Source: Haloglomus irregulare (GTDB taxonomy: Archaea; Halobacteriota; Halobacteria; Halobacteriales; Haloarculaceae). Taken from it: a stretch of 64,000 nt of DNA. Location of the stretch: NCBI RefSeq assembly GCF_007421925.1, contig NZ_QMDX01000013.1:36702-100701 (forward strand), in the 5' to 3' direction. The position numbers were made by a program, and so were the translations under genes. This document shows, piece after piece, positions 42,511 to 49,660 of this stretch. Every line of letters starts with the position of its first letter. Position 1 is the first letter of the stretch. The notes beneath the pieces were generated by a model. That model had not been told where the DNA came from. It ran no database searches and saw only the letters and a program-made list of their open reading frames with translations.

Positions 42511-43160
42511 CGGGCACCCCCCGCCAGCCGCTCGGCGACCGCCACGTCCGCGAGCCGATTCACGTTCACCGCCAGTCGGGCGTCGTAGGTCACGTACAGT
42601 CGCTCGTCGTGCTCGGGGGCCGTGTCGGTTTCGTCCGACTCCCCGGCCACGGCGCCGACGACGTTCACCCCCGTCGGCGCCAGCTCCCGCCCCTCGTGGA
42701 CCCGGGTGGTGTCGGCCGACACCCCGAGGACCCGCTTCAGTGCGGTCGGGACGCAGACCGTCAGCGACGGGGGCGGGCCCCCCGGCTCCGGGTCGAGCGC
42801 GGCGAAGTGAGCCCCGACCGTGTCGACGGCGTCGGCCGCCAGCAGCGGCAGGTCCGCGGCGACCGTCAGGACCGGCGTCGTCACGCGGGCCGCGTGCAGC
42901 GCCCGCCCGAGGTCCGCGACGTACCCCTCGCCCGGCGCCGCGACGGTGGACTCGTGATCCCGGGCCGTCTCCGCGACGTGGCGCGCCGTCCGGGGAGCCT
43001 GTGGCGACGTGACGAGGTGAACGCGGTCGACCGTCTCGGCGGTTGATAGTGCCTCGCGAACCCGGTCCAGCATGGGGCGACCGGCGACCTCGTGGAGGGG
43101 TTTCTCCGCCTCCGTGTCGAGGCGGGTGCCGCGACCGCCGCACATGATCAGTGCGTCCAT
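42507..43160 (-). CDS. cobY: GTP:adenosylcobinamide-phosphate guanylyltransferase
   Basis: A 217-residue nucleotidyltransferase. The N-terminal MDALIMCGGRGTRLDTEAEK is the nucleotide-binding G-G-x-G-x-R-L motif, and TVAADLPLLAADAVDTV holds the metal-binding Asp. CobY is the archaeal replacement of the CobU guanylyltransferase and makes adenosylcobinamide-GDP, the substrate of CobS. The C-terminal part (TGVNVVGAVAGE and AVNVNRLADVAVAER) is family-like. It is the first gene of the cobY-cobD-cbiZ unit, 176 bases after cobS. Confidence 0.93.
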   Translation of the reverse strand: MDALIMCGGRGTRLDTEAEKPLHEVAGRPMLDRVREALSTAETVDRVHLVTSPQAPRTARHVAETARDHESTVAAPGEGYVADLGRALHAARVTTPVLTVAADLPLLAADAVDTVGAHFAALDPEPGGPPPSLTVCVPTALKRVLGVSADTTRVHEGRELAPTGVNVVGAVAGESDETDTAPEHDERLYVTYDARLAVNVNRLADVAVAERLAGGAR

Positions 43161-43336
43161 CCTCGTATCTTAGTCGTTCTGCGTGTTATCGCGGGTTCCC
43201 GCGGACAGTTCCCGATGTTCTTCGCCTATGACGCCATTATCTTCGCCGAGGGGCTCACAACGGCGATACCGACGCCCCGCGTTCGTCGTCCCCTGGGGGG
43301 ATGCAGGAGTGCCACCGGCCGGGGGTATCGTTCCGT

Positions 43337-44146
43337 TCACGCCAGCACCCATGCGACGGCGCCGGCGTTGAGCGCCACCAGCCGCGCCAGCTCGTTGGCC
43401 GCGCCGAACACGTCACCGTTGACGCCGCCCAGTCGCGCCCGCGCCCAGCGCACCACCGCCAGCGCGGTGGCCAGGGCCGACAGCAGCGCCACGGGGGCGG
43501 CCGGCGAGAGCCCGGTCAGCGCGGCGGCCGGGAGCGAGACGACGGCGGGACCGACCAGCAGCGTGGGCGTCGCACGGCCGGTGAACGCGGCGCCGAAACC
43601 GTCCGTGATGGAGCTGCCCAGACAGGCGACGGTCGCCATCCCGAGTTTGGCGCCGACCTCGGCGGCGACGACGAGGCCGGCGGCCCGGAGCGGCGCCGCC
43701 AGCGGCCCGCCGAGGAGCGGGTCCGCAGGCGGCCCGCGGGCGACGGCCAGCAGGCCCAGCGCAGTGCCGGCCAGGCCGATGCCGACGGCGGCCAGCGCCC
43801 CGACGCCGGTGGTGGTGTCCTTCAGCACCTCGCGCCGGCGCGCAACGGTGTGGACGGCGGCCGCGTCGCCACAGTCGGCCAGCCCGTCGAGATGGTTGAT
43901 CCCGGTGACGAGGTAGAGCGTGGCCAGCGTCGCGGCCGCGGCGACCGGCGCGGGCGCCCCGACGGCAGTGAACACGAGCAGCGGGAGCGCCACGAGGGTG
44001 CCGACCACGTAGCCGGCGACCGGGAACGCGAGCGGCATCCCCTGGAAGGCGACCCACGCGCGGCCGTCGTGCGAGACGGGGAGCCGCGTGAGAAAGCCCA
44101 GTGCCCCGCGGACCGCCTGCCGGAGCCGGAGCGGGGTCGGGGGCAT
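43337..44146 (-). CDS. cobS: Adenosylcobinamide-GDP ribazoletransferase (cobalamin synthase)
   Basis: A 269-residue membrane protein with about six helices. The catalytic motif LVTGINHLDGLADCGDAAA (D-G-x-A-D-x-x-D) and TTTGVGALAAVG are clear. It joins adenosylcobinamide-GDP with alpha-ribazole (phosphate), the last ring-side step of cobalamin assembly, at the membrane. Its ATG overlaps the cbiB stop by one base (ATGA). The N-terminus RQAVRGALGFLTRLPVSHDG is typical. Confidence 0.95.
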   Translation of the reverse strand: MPPTPLRLRQAVRGALGFLTRLPVSHDGRAWVAFQGMPLAFPVAGYVVGTLVALPLLVFTAVGAPAPVAAAATLATLYLVTGINHLDGLADCGDAAAVHTVARRREVLKDTTTGVGALAAVGIGLAGTALGLLAVARGPPADPLLGGPLAAPLRAAGLVVAAEVGAKLGMATVACLGSSITDGFGAAFTGRATPTLLVGPAVVSLPAAALTGLSPAAPVALLSALATALAVVRWARARLGGVNGDVFGAANELARLVALNAGAVAWVLA

Positions 44147-45069
44147 CAGCGGTCACCTCCGACGCGCTCCGCCAGCCGCGCCAGGCCGGCGGCGCCGACC
44201 CACGCCAGCCAGCCGGCGCGGGCGACCAGTCGGACCCCACGGCGCGCGGTGGTCGCGTCCGGGAGGCGGTCGCCGCCCGGGAGCCGGTAGACGCCCGGCT
44301 TGGCCAGTCGGGTCCGGAGCGCGGCCGCGAGGGTCCCCATCGGCCAGCCGGAGTTCGGCGACGGGACGTCGTCCAGCCAGTCGCGAGCGCGCCGCGGCGC
44401 GTCCACGTCGCCCGCGGCGAGCGCGAGCAGGCCGGCGCTGGCGCGGGCGGGCAGCCAGGCGACGGCGTCGTCCAGCCGGGCGCTGGCGGTGCCGTGGCGC
44501 TTGTCAGGGTAGCCCAGCATCGAGTCGAGCGTGTTCACCGCCTTCACCCAGGCGGCGCCCGCGGCGGCCGCGGGCAGCGAGACGAGCGCCCCCACGCAGA
44601 AGCCGGCCAGCGGCGCGACCAGCCCGTCGGCCAGGTTCTCGGCGGCGGACTCGACGGCCGCGCTCCGCACCTCGCCCGCGGACAGGGCAGCCGCGTCGCG
44701 CCCGGCCAGTGCGAGGAGGCCATCGCGGGCGGCCTCGAGGTCGCGCTCGCTCGTCGTCACGACCGCGTCGGCCGTCCCGACGAGCAGCCGGTGGCTGGTC
44801 GCCGTGAACAGCGCCAGCGCCGCGGCGAGGACGCCGAGCCGGCGGTCCCGGCCGTCCGCGAGCGCCACGAGGCCGCCGACGACCGTCGCCGCCAGCGCGG
44901 GCAGCAGCGCCGCGACCGCCGCCCCCGCGGCCAGTGGCCGCGACCACACCCGGTCGAACGGCGCGACCAGCCGACCGAACAGTGCGACGGGATGCGGGTC
45001 CGGCGGCTCCTCGACCAGCCGGTCCAGCAGGGCCGCGAGCAGCACCGCCACCGCCGTCCGGCGGCTCAC
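44146..45069 (-). CDS. cbiB: Adenosylcobinamide-phosphate synthase
   Basis: A 307-residue membrane protein from GTG 45069. CbiB/CobD signature blocks are LLDRLVEEPPDPHPVALFGR, AVESAAENLADGLVAPL, VKAVNTLDSMLGYPDKRHG and DVPSPNSGWPMGTLAAAL with KPGVYRLPGG. It couples adenosylcobyric acid with aminopropanol or its phosphate. It overlaps the upstream HAD gene (GTGA) and the downstream cobS (ATGA), so the three are translated together. Confidence 0.95.
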   Translation of the reverse strand: MSRRTAVAVLLAALLDRLVEEPPDPHPVALFGRLVAPFDRVWSRPLAAGAAVAALLPALAATVVGGLVALADGRDRRLGVLAAALALFTATSHRLLVGTADAVVTTSERDLEAARDGLLALAGRDAAALSAGEVRSAAVESAAENLADGLVAPLAGFCVGALVSLPAAAAGAAWVKAVNTLDSMLGYPDKRHGTASARLDDAVAWLPARASAGLLALAAGDVDAPRRARDWLDDVPSPNSGWPMGTLAAALRTRLAKPGVYRLPGGDRLPDATTARRGVRLVARAGWLAWVGAAGLARLAERVGGDR

Positions 45070-45719
45070 GGCCCCACCCCGTCGGGGTCGTCGGCCCCAT
45101 CGCCGTGCGCGTCGAGCCACGCCGGGACCGCCGGGAGCGGCGTCTCGGTGACGTCGACGAACCGGCCGCCCACGGCCTCGATACCCCCGTCCGTCTCCGG
45201 GTCGTCGCCGACGTGGACCAGGTCGGCGACCGCGACGTCGAGCCGGCGGGCGAGCGCCGCGAACGCCCGCTCGTCCGGCTTCCGCCAGCCACAGCCCACG
45301 CTCGTCACGACCGCGTCGAAGGCGTCGGCGAGGTCCGCCCGGATGAGCGTCCGCCGGGCGAGTTCGGGCGCGCTCGTGTTCGAGCAGACGCCGACGGGAC
45401 CCCGCTCCCGGGCCGCCGCGATGGCCGTTTCGGCCCCCTCGCGCCGCTCCACGTCCGGGTCGAACGCCGCGACCACCGCCCGGCGGGCGGCGTTCTCCGG
45501 GGCCTCCACCCCCCGACTCGCGAGCGCCGCGGCTACGTGCGCCGGGAGCGGCACCTCCGCGCCCGCCGGTGCGTCGATGTGGGGCTCCCGGAACGCCTCT
45601 CCCCAGTCTGCCGGGACCGCCACGCCGCGCTCGCGGAGCGCCGCGGCGACCGCCCGCCCAGGGTCCGCGGGCCGGTCGGCCCGCACCAGTGTGCCGAACA
45701 GGTCGAACGAGACTGCCAC
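45066..45719 (-). CDS. HAD-family hydrolase, first gene of the cbiB-cobS unit
   Basis: A 217-residue protein from GTG 45719. HAD motif I is VSFDLFGTLV (Asp nucleophile; the second Asp of the phosphatase D-x-D is replaced by Phe, as in a large group of HAD proteins), motif II is CSNTSAPEL, and motif III/IV is WRKPDERAF and HVGDDPETDG. It is coupled with cbiB by a GTGA overlap. Archaeal cobalamin assembly through CobS needs a phosphatase to remove the nucleotide-loop phosphate; this HAD protein is a candidate, but that is an inference. Confidence 0.85.
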   Translation of the reverse strand: MAVSFDLFGTLVRADRPADPGRAVAAALRERGVAVPADWGEAFREPHIDAPAGAEVPLPAHVAAALASRGVEAPENAARRAVVAAFDPDVERREGAETAIAAARERGPVGVCSNTSAPELARRTLIRADLADAFDAVVTSVGCGWRKPDERAFAALARRLDVAVADLVHVGDDPETDGGIEAVGGRFVDVTETPLPAVPAWLDAHGDGADDPDGVGP

Positions 45720-45850
45720 GGCGAACAGGGGGCCCGCTCGAACTTGAATCCGACCCCGAGTGCCCCCGTTGGCGTGGCCCGCAATATCGATCACCCCGTG
45801 AACGCGTTCGCCAGCGGATACCCCTCATCCGGGTGCTGCGGACGGACACG

Positions 45851-46274
45851 GTGGCACGAACTGCACTCGTCGTCACGGCCGAACGGTTCGAGGACGCGGA
45901 GTCGGGCTGTGGCCACTATCGGCTCACCGAGGCCGGGTACGGGGTTCGCATCGCCACGCCACACGGGGGCCGGTGGCGGGGACACACGGCTACGAGTACG
46001 GTGGCGGCTTCCCCGTCGAGACGGCCGAACCGGGGATGGCTCCGGAGACGTTCGACCGCCGCTTCCTGCCCGGCGGCCGCGCGCCGGCCGGTCTCCGGCG
46101 TCGGGTCCCGCAGGTCATGGAGCCCGTCGAGGCCTTCCTGCTGTGGAGCTCCCGGTCGCCGGGGCGATAGCCGTCGGCGGCGTCCTGCTGACCGGGCACG
46201 GCCGGACGGCGGTACCGCGGTTCACCGAGCGGCCGTTCGAACTGGGCCGACCTGCGCCGGTACTACTCCTGTAG
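45851..46274 (+). pseudogene. DJ-1/PfpI-family protein, frameshifted remnant
   Basis: Three frames in a row resemble one DJ-1/PfpI protein. GTG 45851 begins VARTALVVTAERFEDAESGC, with TEAGYGVRIATPHGG; after a shift comes HGYEYGG to FDRRFLPGGRAPAGLRRR and QVMEPVEAFL; after another shift ELPVAGAIAVGGVLLTGHGR to the stop at 46272-46274. The L-P-G-G-R-A-P block and the N-terminus are family-like, but the catalytic cysteine (A-x-C-H-G in intact members) is missing and the total is shorter than normal. The 3' end overlaps the next gene, convergent, by 12 bases. Confidence 0.65.
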
Positions 46275-46943
46275 TGGAAGCCAGTCCGAGGTGACCGAAC
46301 CGTGGACGAACCAGCGTTGCTCGGGCGCCCCGTCGGCCAGCCGGAGTTCGACAGTCGCGTCGACCAGCGACTCCAGCCGCCCGACGAGGTCGTGCTCCCG
46401 GGGGACGGGGAGATGGATGTGACAGACCCCGCCCGCGGCCCGCACGTCACTGGCGACCGCGTGGCACCACTGGGACGCCGCCTCCGCGCCCGCCATATCG
46501 ACGACCGGGAGCAGCGAGTCCACGCAGACGCGGGGGTCGGACGCGTCCGCGGTCGCGGCGGCCACGGCGTTGGCGACCCGCTCGCCGAACGCCGGGACCG
46601 TCTCGGCCGGGGGCGTGGTGGACGTCGCTCCGGCGGCGGGGCCGTCGGGCGCCTCGCCTGCGGGCTCCCCGGTGGCGTCCGCCGCGGCCGCCGACCGCGA
46701 CGGGACGGCCAGGTCGACGACCCGCTCGTCCGTCCCGTCCGCCCGAGGGCCGGCCGTGCAGGTGCGGTCGGTCCGGCAGACGACGCGACGCTGTTCGCTG
46801 CTGCCGAGCATCCGGTCGCACGCCCGACGGTGCGTCTCGCCCGGCGTCGCGCCGACGACCAGGAGGGCCCCGCCGTCACGTCGTAACCGCCCCAGTGCGT
46901 CGGCGAACTCGCCGGCGCGTTCAGTTCGGTCCTCAGGCACCAT
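46263..46943 (-). CDS. DUF7504-type haloarchaeal signalling protein
   Basis: A 226-residue protein from ATG 46943. It begins with a RecA/KaiC-like segment, RRDGGALLVVGATPGETHRRACDRMLG, where a Walker A loop would be expected but the Lys is missing. Later DPRVCVDSLLPVVDMAGAEAASQWCHAVASDVRAAGGVCHIHLPV has the layout of the DUF7504 family of Halobacteria. A variable Ala/Gly-rich segment lies between. It is co-directional with and 59 bases downstream of a HalX protein, suggesting a shared signalling role. No DNA-binding domain is visible. Confidence 0.7.
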   Translation of the reverse strand: MVPEDRTERAGEFADALGRLRRDGGALLVVGATPGETHRRACDRMLGSSEQRRVVCRTDRTCTAGPRADGTDERVVDLAVPSRSAAAADATGEPAGEAPDGPAAGATSTTPPAETVPAFGERVANAVAAATADASDPRVCVDSLLPVVDMAGAEAASQWCHAVASDVRAAGGVCHIHLPVPREHDLVGRLESLVDATVELRLADGAPEQRWFVHGSVTSDWLPLQE

Positions 46944-47002
46944 TATTGCAGGTTCCTCGTCCACGCTGAATAAAAGCGTTTGCACGGTCCGTCGCATCGG
47001 TC

Positions 47003-47542
47003 TCACTCACCACCGACCACGCTGTGGTTGTTCGCCAGGAGCGCCCGCCGGTCGATGGTCTCGATGGCCTGGAGCGCCGCGTCGGCCCGCTCGCGGGCCG
47101 CCTCGACCTGCTCCCGTGCGGCGTCGGTCCCCCCGTCCGCCCCCTCCGACGCGACCTCGTACAGGGCGGAGATGGCCCGGTCGTAGTCCCGGCAGGCCAG
47201 CAGCCCCTCGGCCGTCCGGGCCAGCAGCTCCGAGTCGACCGGCGTCAGTAGCCAGGCATCGAACCCCAACGCGACGATATCGGCCGTCGGCGCCTCCGGC
47301 GTCAGCAGCGCCGCGCGGAAGGCGAACCCCCGCTCGCGGGCCGCCGACACGAGCGCCGGGGCCGTCCGCTCGGGGAGTCCGCGGTGGACCAGCAGCGCCT
47401 CGATGTCGGGCGCGAACCGGTCCAGCGCCGCCGCTCCGTCGGCGACAGCCCCGTCGACATCGGCCAGCATCCCGGTCCAGCGCTCCCGCTCGGCGGCCGA
47501 ACCGCCGACGACCAACGTCGTATCCGGGGCCGAGCCCGACAT
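47003..47542 (-). CDS. HalX protein with degenerate receiver domain
   Basis: A 179-residue protein. The N-terminal 110 residues have the layout of a response-regulator receiver, but the acidic pocket is lost (VVGGSAAE where VVDDE is usual), the phospho-acceptor Asp is replaced (ALLVHRGLPER), and the Lys of the K-P-x-D motif is missing (LLTPVDSELL). The C-terminal part (YDRAISALYEVASEGADGGT to DRRALLANN) is a HalX helix domain. It cannot be phosphorylated in the normal way and may bind another signal protein. Probably one transcript with the DUF7504 gene. Confidence 0.8.
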   Translation of the reverse strand: MSGSAPDTTLVVGGSAAERERWTGMLADVDGAVADGAAALDRFAPDIEALLVHRGLPERTAPALVSAARERGFAFRAALLTPEAPTADIVALGFDAWLLTPVDSELLARTAEGLLACRDYDRAISALYEVASEGADGGTDAAREQVEAARERADAALQAIETIDRRALLANNHSVVGGE

Positions 47543-47715
47543 GTGGTCGCATGTTATCCGGATGAATCGTTTAGTCCTTTTGTCAAGCCTCCGAACCCGG
47601 ACCACCGCTCGTACCCGTCCGATGTGGGGTGGTCGACGGACGCCTCGCGGACCGCTCCCCGACACCTGTCAGCAGCACAACGTACCCGTCGAGGAGCCCG
47701 GAGCGAACCCGGGAA

Positions 47716-47734
47716 CCGAAACCCCTAACAGCGA
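47716..47734 (+). promoter_or_regulatory. Probable promoter of tRNA-Ser
   Basis: ACCGAAAC (BRE-like) is followed by CCCTAACAGC, a weak TATA-like sequence, centred about 27 bases before the first base of tRNA-Ser. The spacing is right for initiation at the mature 5' end region. Inferred from sequence only. Confidence 0.4.
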
Positions 47735-47755
47735 AACCGCCGGAGTCAACGGTGA

Positions 47756-47840
47756 GCCGAGGTAGCCTAGCCTGGCCAAGGCGGTTGCTTCGAGAGCAAC
47801 TGTCCATACGGACACAGGAGTTCAAATCTCCTCCTCGGCG
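47756..47840 (+). tRNA. tRNA-Ser (anticodon CGA)
   Basis: An 85-base class II tRNA. The acceptor GCCGAGG pairs with CCTCGGC; the anticodon stem GTTGC/GCAAC holds the loop TTCGAGA, giving anticodon CGA for UCG codons. The long variable arm (TGTCCATACGGACA) and the T arm GGAGTTCAAATCTCC are clear; the discriminator is G, as in serine tRNAs, and CCA is not encoded. Confidence 0.96.
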
Positions 47841-47983
47841 TCCCTCCCTCCGGCACGGAACTGCGATACCGCGTACGTCTCCCCGACCAGCGACGGCCCG
47901 GGCCGGGGTGTGAGCCGGACGTCGGCAGCGACCGGTCGCGGCGGAGCAGAAACGTGATTACCCGTCGCCGGGAACCCGGAGTC

Positions 47984-48271
47984 ATGACGGCCGACTTCAT
48001 CGACACGCTGGCGCACCGACTGGAGACGGAGCTGGACTGCTCGGACGAGGTCGCCGGCGAGATCGCCGCGAAGGCCGACACCATGCGGACCGATTACGAG
48101 GACGCCGGCTTCGACGCCCAGGACTTCATCGACCGCGTCCACGAGGCGCCCTACGAGTCGCTTGACCGGCAGTGGAACTGGGCGGTCGGCGACGCCTGTG
48201 CCGAACTCGAGGATTGCACGGACTCCCGCCCCTACCGGCTCGAGGGGTTCGACGACGTGGGCGCGAACTAG
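47984..48271 (+). CDS. Small conserved-looking acidic protein
   Basis: A 95-residue soluble protein from ATG 47984. It is helical and acidic, with blocks LAHRLETELDCSDEVAGEIAAKADTMRTDY and DAQDFIDRVHEAPYESLDRQWNWAVGD, and two further cysteines. No family function is recognised. It is convergent with a two-helix membrane protein, and the ends overlap by four bases. Confidence 0.65.
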   Translation: MTADFIDTLAHRLETELDCSDEVAGEIAAKADTMRTDYEDAGFDAQDFIDRVHEAPYESLDRQWNWAVGDACAELEDCTDSRPYRLEGFDDVGAN

Positions 48272-48528
48272 TACCCCGGGTCGCGGTCATCGGCCGGGCG
48301 GGTGCCCGAGGCGGGGTCGTCCTCGACGCGGTCGCGGGCGAACCCGCCGCGGACCGCCAGCCAGCCCAGGATGCTGATGGCGAGGATCGGGGGGAGGATC
48401 ATGAACCCCCACAGCGGGTCCAGTCCCCAGAACAGGAGCAGTAGTACGTCCGCGACCCCCAGCGCGACGAACGGGAGGACGTAGAGGGCCGCGGTCGTCC
48501 GGCTCACCTCGAACTCGCCGGTGTCCAT
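48268..48528 (-). CDS. Small two-helix membrane protein
   Basis: An 86-residue protein from ATG 48528. Two membrane helices (about residues 10-33 and 38-58, VLPFVALGVADVLLLLFWG and MILPPILAISILGWLAV) precede a polar tail rich in Asp and Arg that ends RPADDRDPGY. No motif is recognised. It follows the next small membrane protein gene on the same strand, with a 46-base gap; the 3' end overlaps the convergent gene. Confidence 0.65.
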   Translation of the reverse strand: MDTGEFEVSRTTAALYVLPFVALGVADVLLLLFWGLDPLWGFMILPPILAISILGWLAVRGGFARDRVEDDPASGTRPADDRDPGY

Positions 48529-48574
48529 ACCCGCTACTGGGGGCCGGAACGGCAAAAACGACGCGGCTCCGCCG

Positions 48575-48940
48575 TCACTCCGCGTCGGCGGCGTCGGTCC
48601 CGTCCGCCTCCGTCGTCTCGTCGGTAGCCCCCCGGACGCCGCCGCGGGCCGGGTCGCCGTCGGTCTCCAGCAGCCGCTCGTCGCCGGCGATGGCGCGGGC
48701 GGCGACGTAGCTCACCAGCGCCACGCCAGCGACGATGGCGGCGTGGAAGCCGAGCAACGGCTCGGCGCCCTCCCCGTACAGCGGGAGGGCGCTGAACAGG
48801 ACGACGAACGCCGCGATGATGCCCACCGGAACGAGATTGACGAACAGGTCCGACAGGGTCCGTCCGTCGAACACCTGGCGGTTGCCGAGCTCGTACCAGG
48901 CACGCCCCTCGTCCGGGTCGGTCTCGGACTGCCCGGGCAT
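48575..48940 (-). CDS. Small two-helix membrane protein (DUF6684-like)
   Basis: A 121-residue protein. The N-terminal soluble piece, EGRAWYELGNRQVFDGRTLSDL, is followed by two helices (about residues 34-54 and 62-82) and an acidic disordered tail with Thr/Asp/Glu. The layout resembles the haloarchaeal DUF6684 family, recalled from memory, whose role is unknown. It lies just downstream of riboflavin synthase, six bases after its stop codon, so both are likely on one transcript. Confidence 0.65.
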   Translation of the reverse strand: MPGQSETDPDEGRAWYELGNRQVFDGRTLSDLFVNLVPVGIIAAFVVLFSALPLYGEGAEPLLGFHAAIVAGVALVSYVAARAIAGDERLLETDGDPARGGVRGATDETTEADGTDAADAE

Positions 48941-48946
48941 CGCGGG

Positions 48947-49573
48947 TCAGTCGCCGAGGTACCCCTCGGTCAGCGACTCGACGTACTTCGCGACCACGTC
49001 GACCTCCAGGTGGACCGGGTCGCCGACCGCCTTGTCGTGGAGGTTCGTGATGTCGTAGGTCGCCGGGATGACGGCCACGTCGAACGCACCCTCGGCGCCG
49101 CCCTCGTAGCCCGTCCCCGGCTCGGTCAGGTCGGCGACCGTCAGCGAGATGCCGTCCACCGCGATTGACCCCTTCTCGACGACGTACTTCGCCAGCGGCC
49201 GGGGGAGCGAGAAGCTGAACGTCCAGTCGTCCCCGATCTGCTCGACCCCGGTCACGCGGGCGGTCCCGTCGACGTGACCCTGGACGAAGTGGCCGTCGAA
49301 GCGGCCGTCCGCGGGCAGCGCCCGCTCTAGGTTGACCACGTCACCCACGTCGAGCGAGCCGAGGTAGGTCCGCTCGACCGTCTCCTCCGAACAGAACAGC
49401 TCGAACGACTCCGCGTCGTGGGCCTCGACCGTGAGGCAGGCGCCGGAGACGGCGATGGACTCGCCGTGTTCGAGCTCCGCGGCGAACGGGGCGCCGACAC
49501 GCAGCCGGAGCCCGTCGGCCGTTTCCTCGCGCGACAGTATCTCGCCGGTCTCCGCGACGATGCCGGTGAACAT
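48947..49573 (-). CDS. ribE: Riboflavin synthase, alpha-subunit type
   Basis: A 208-residue enzyme converting 6,7-dimethyl-8-ribityllumazine to riboflavin. The bacterial-type two-barrel layout is clear: MFTGIVAETGEILS at the start, GESIAVSGACLTVEAHD in the first barrel and VEKGSIAVDGISLTVADL in the second, with GHFVQGHVDGTARV between. Most archaea use a different (pentameric) enzyme, and haloarchaea have the bacterial type, so a transfer in the past is likely. Divergent from the DNA ligase gene, with 87 bases between starts. Confidence 0.96.
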   Translation of the reverse strand: MFTGIVAETGEILSREETADGLRLRVGAPFAAELEHGESIAVSGACLTVEAHDAESFELFCSEETVERTYLGSLDVGDVVNLERALPADGRFDGHFVQGHVDGTARVTGVEQIGDDWTFSFSLPRPLAKYVVEKGSIAVDGISLTVADLTEPGTGYEGGAEGAFDVAVIPATYDITNLHDKAVGDPVHLEVDVVAKYVESLTEGYLGD

Positions 49574-49660
49574 ACCTCCGCTTGGGGCGGGCCCGTCGAA
49601 AGCCTGCCGACCGCGACCCGGGCGGGCCGGGTAAGTGCCGTCGGACCCTACGGGTCGGTG

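Noticed and set aside
43161..43336. Possible cobalamin riboswitch between cobS and cobY
   Set aside because: No B12-box-like core or matching stems were seen, and cobalamin riboswitches are not expected in Halobacteria.
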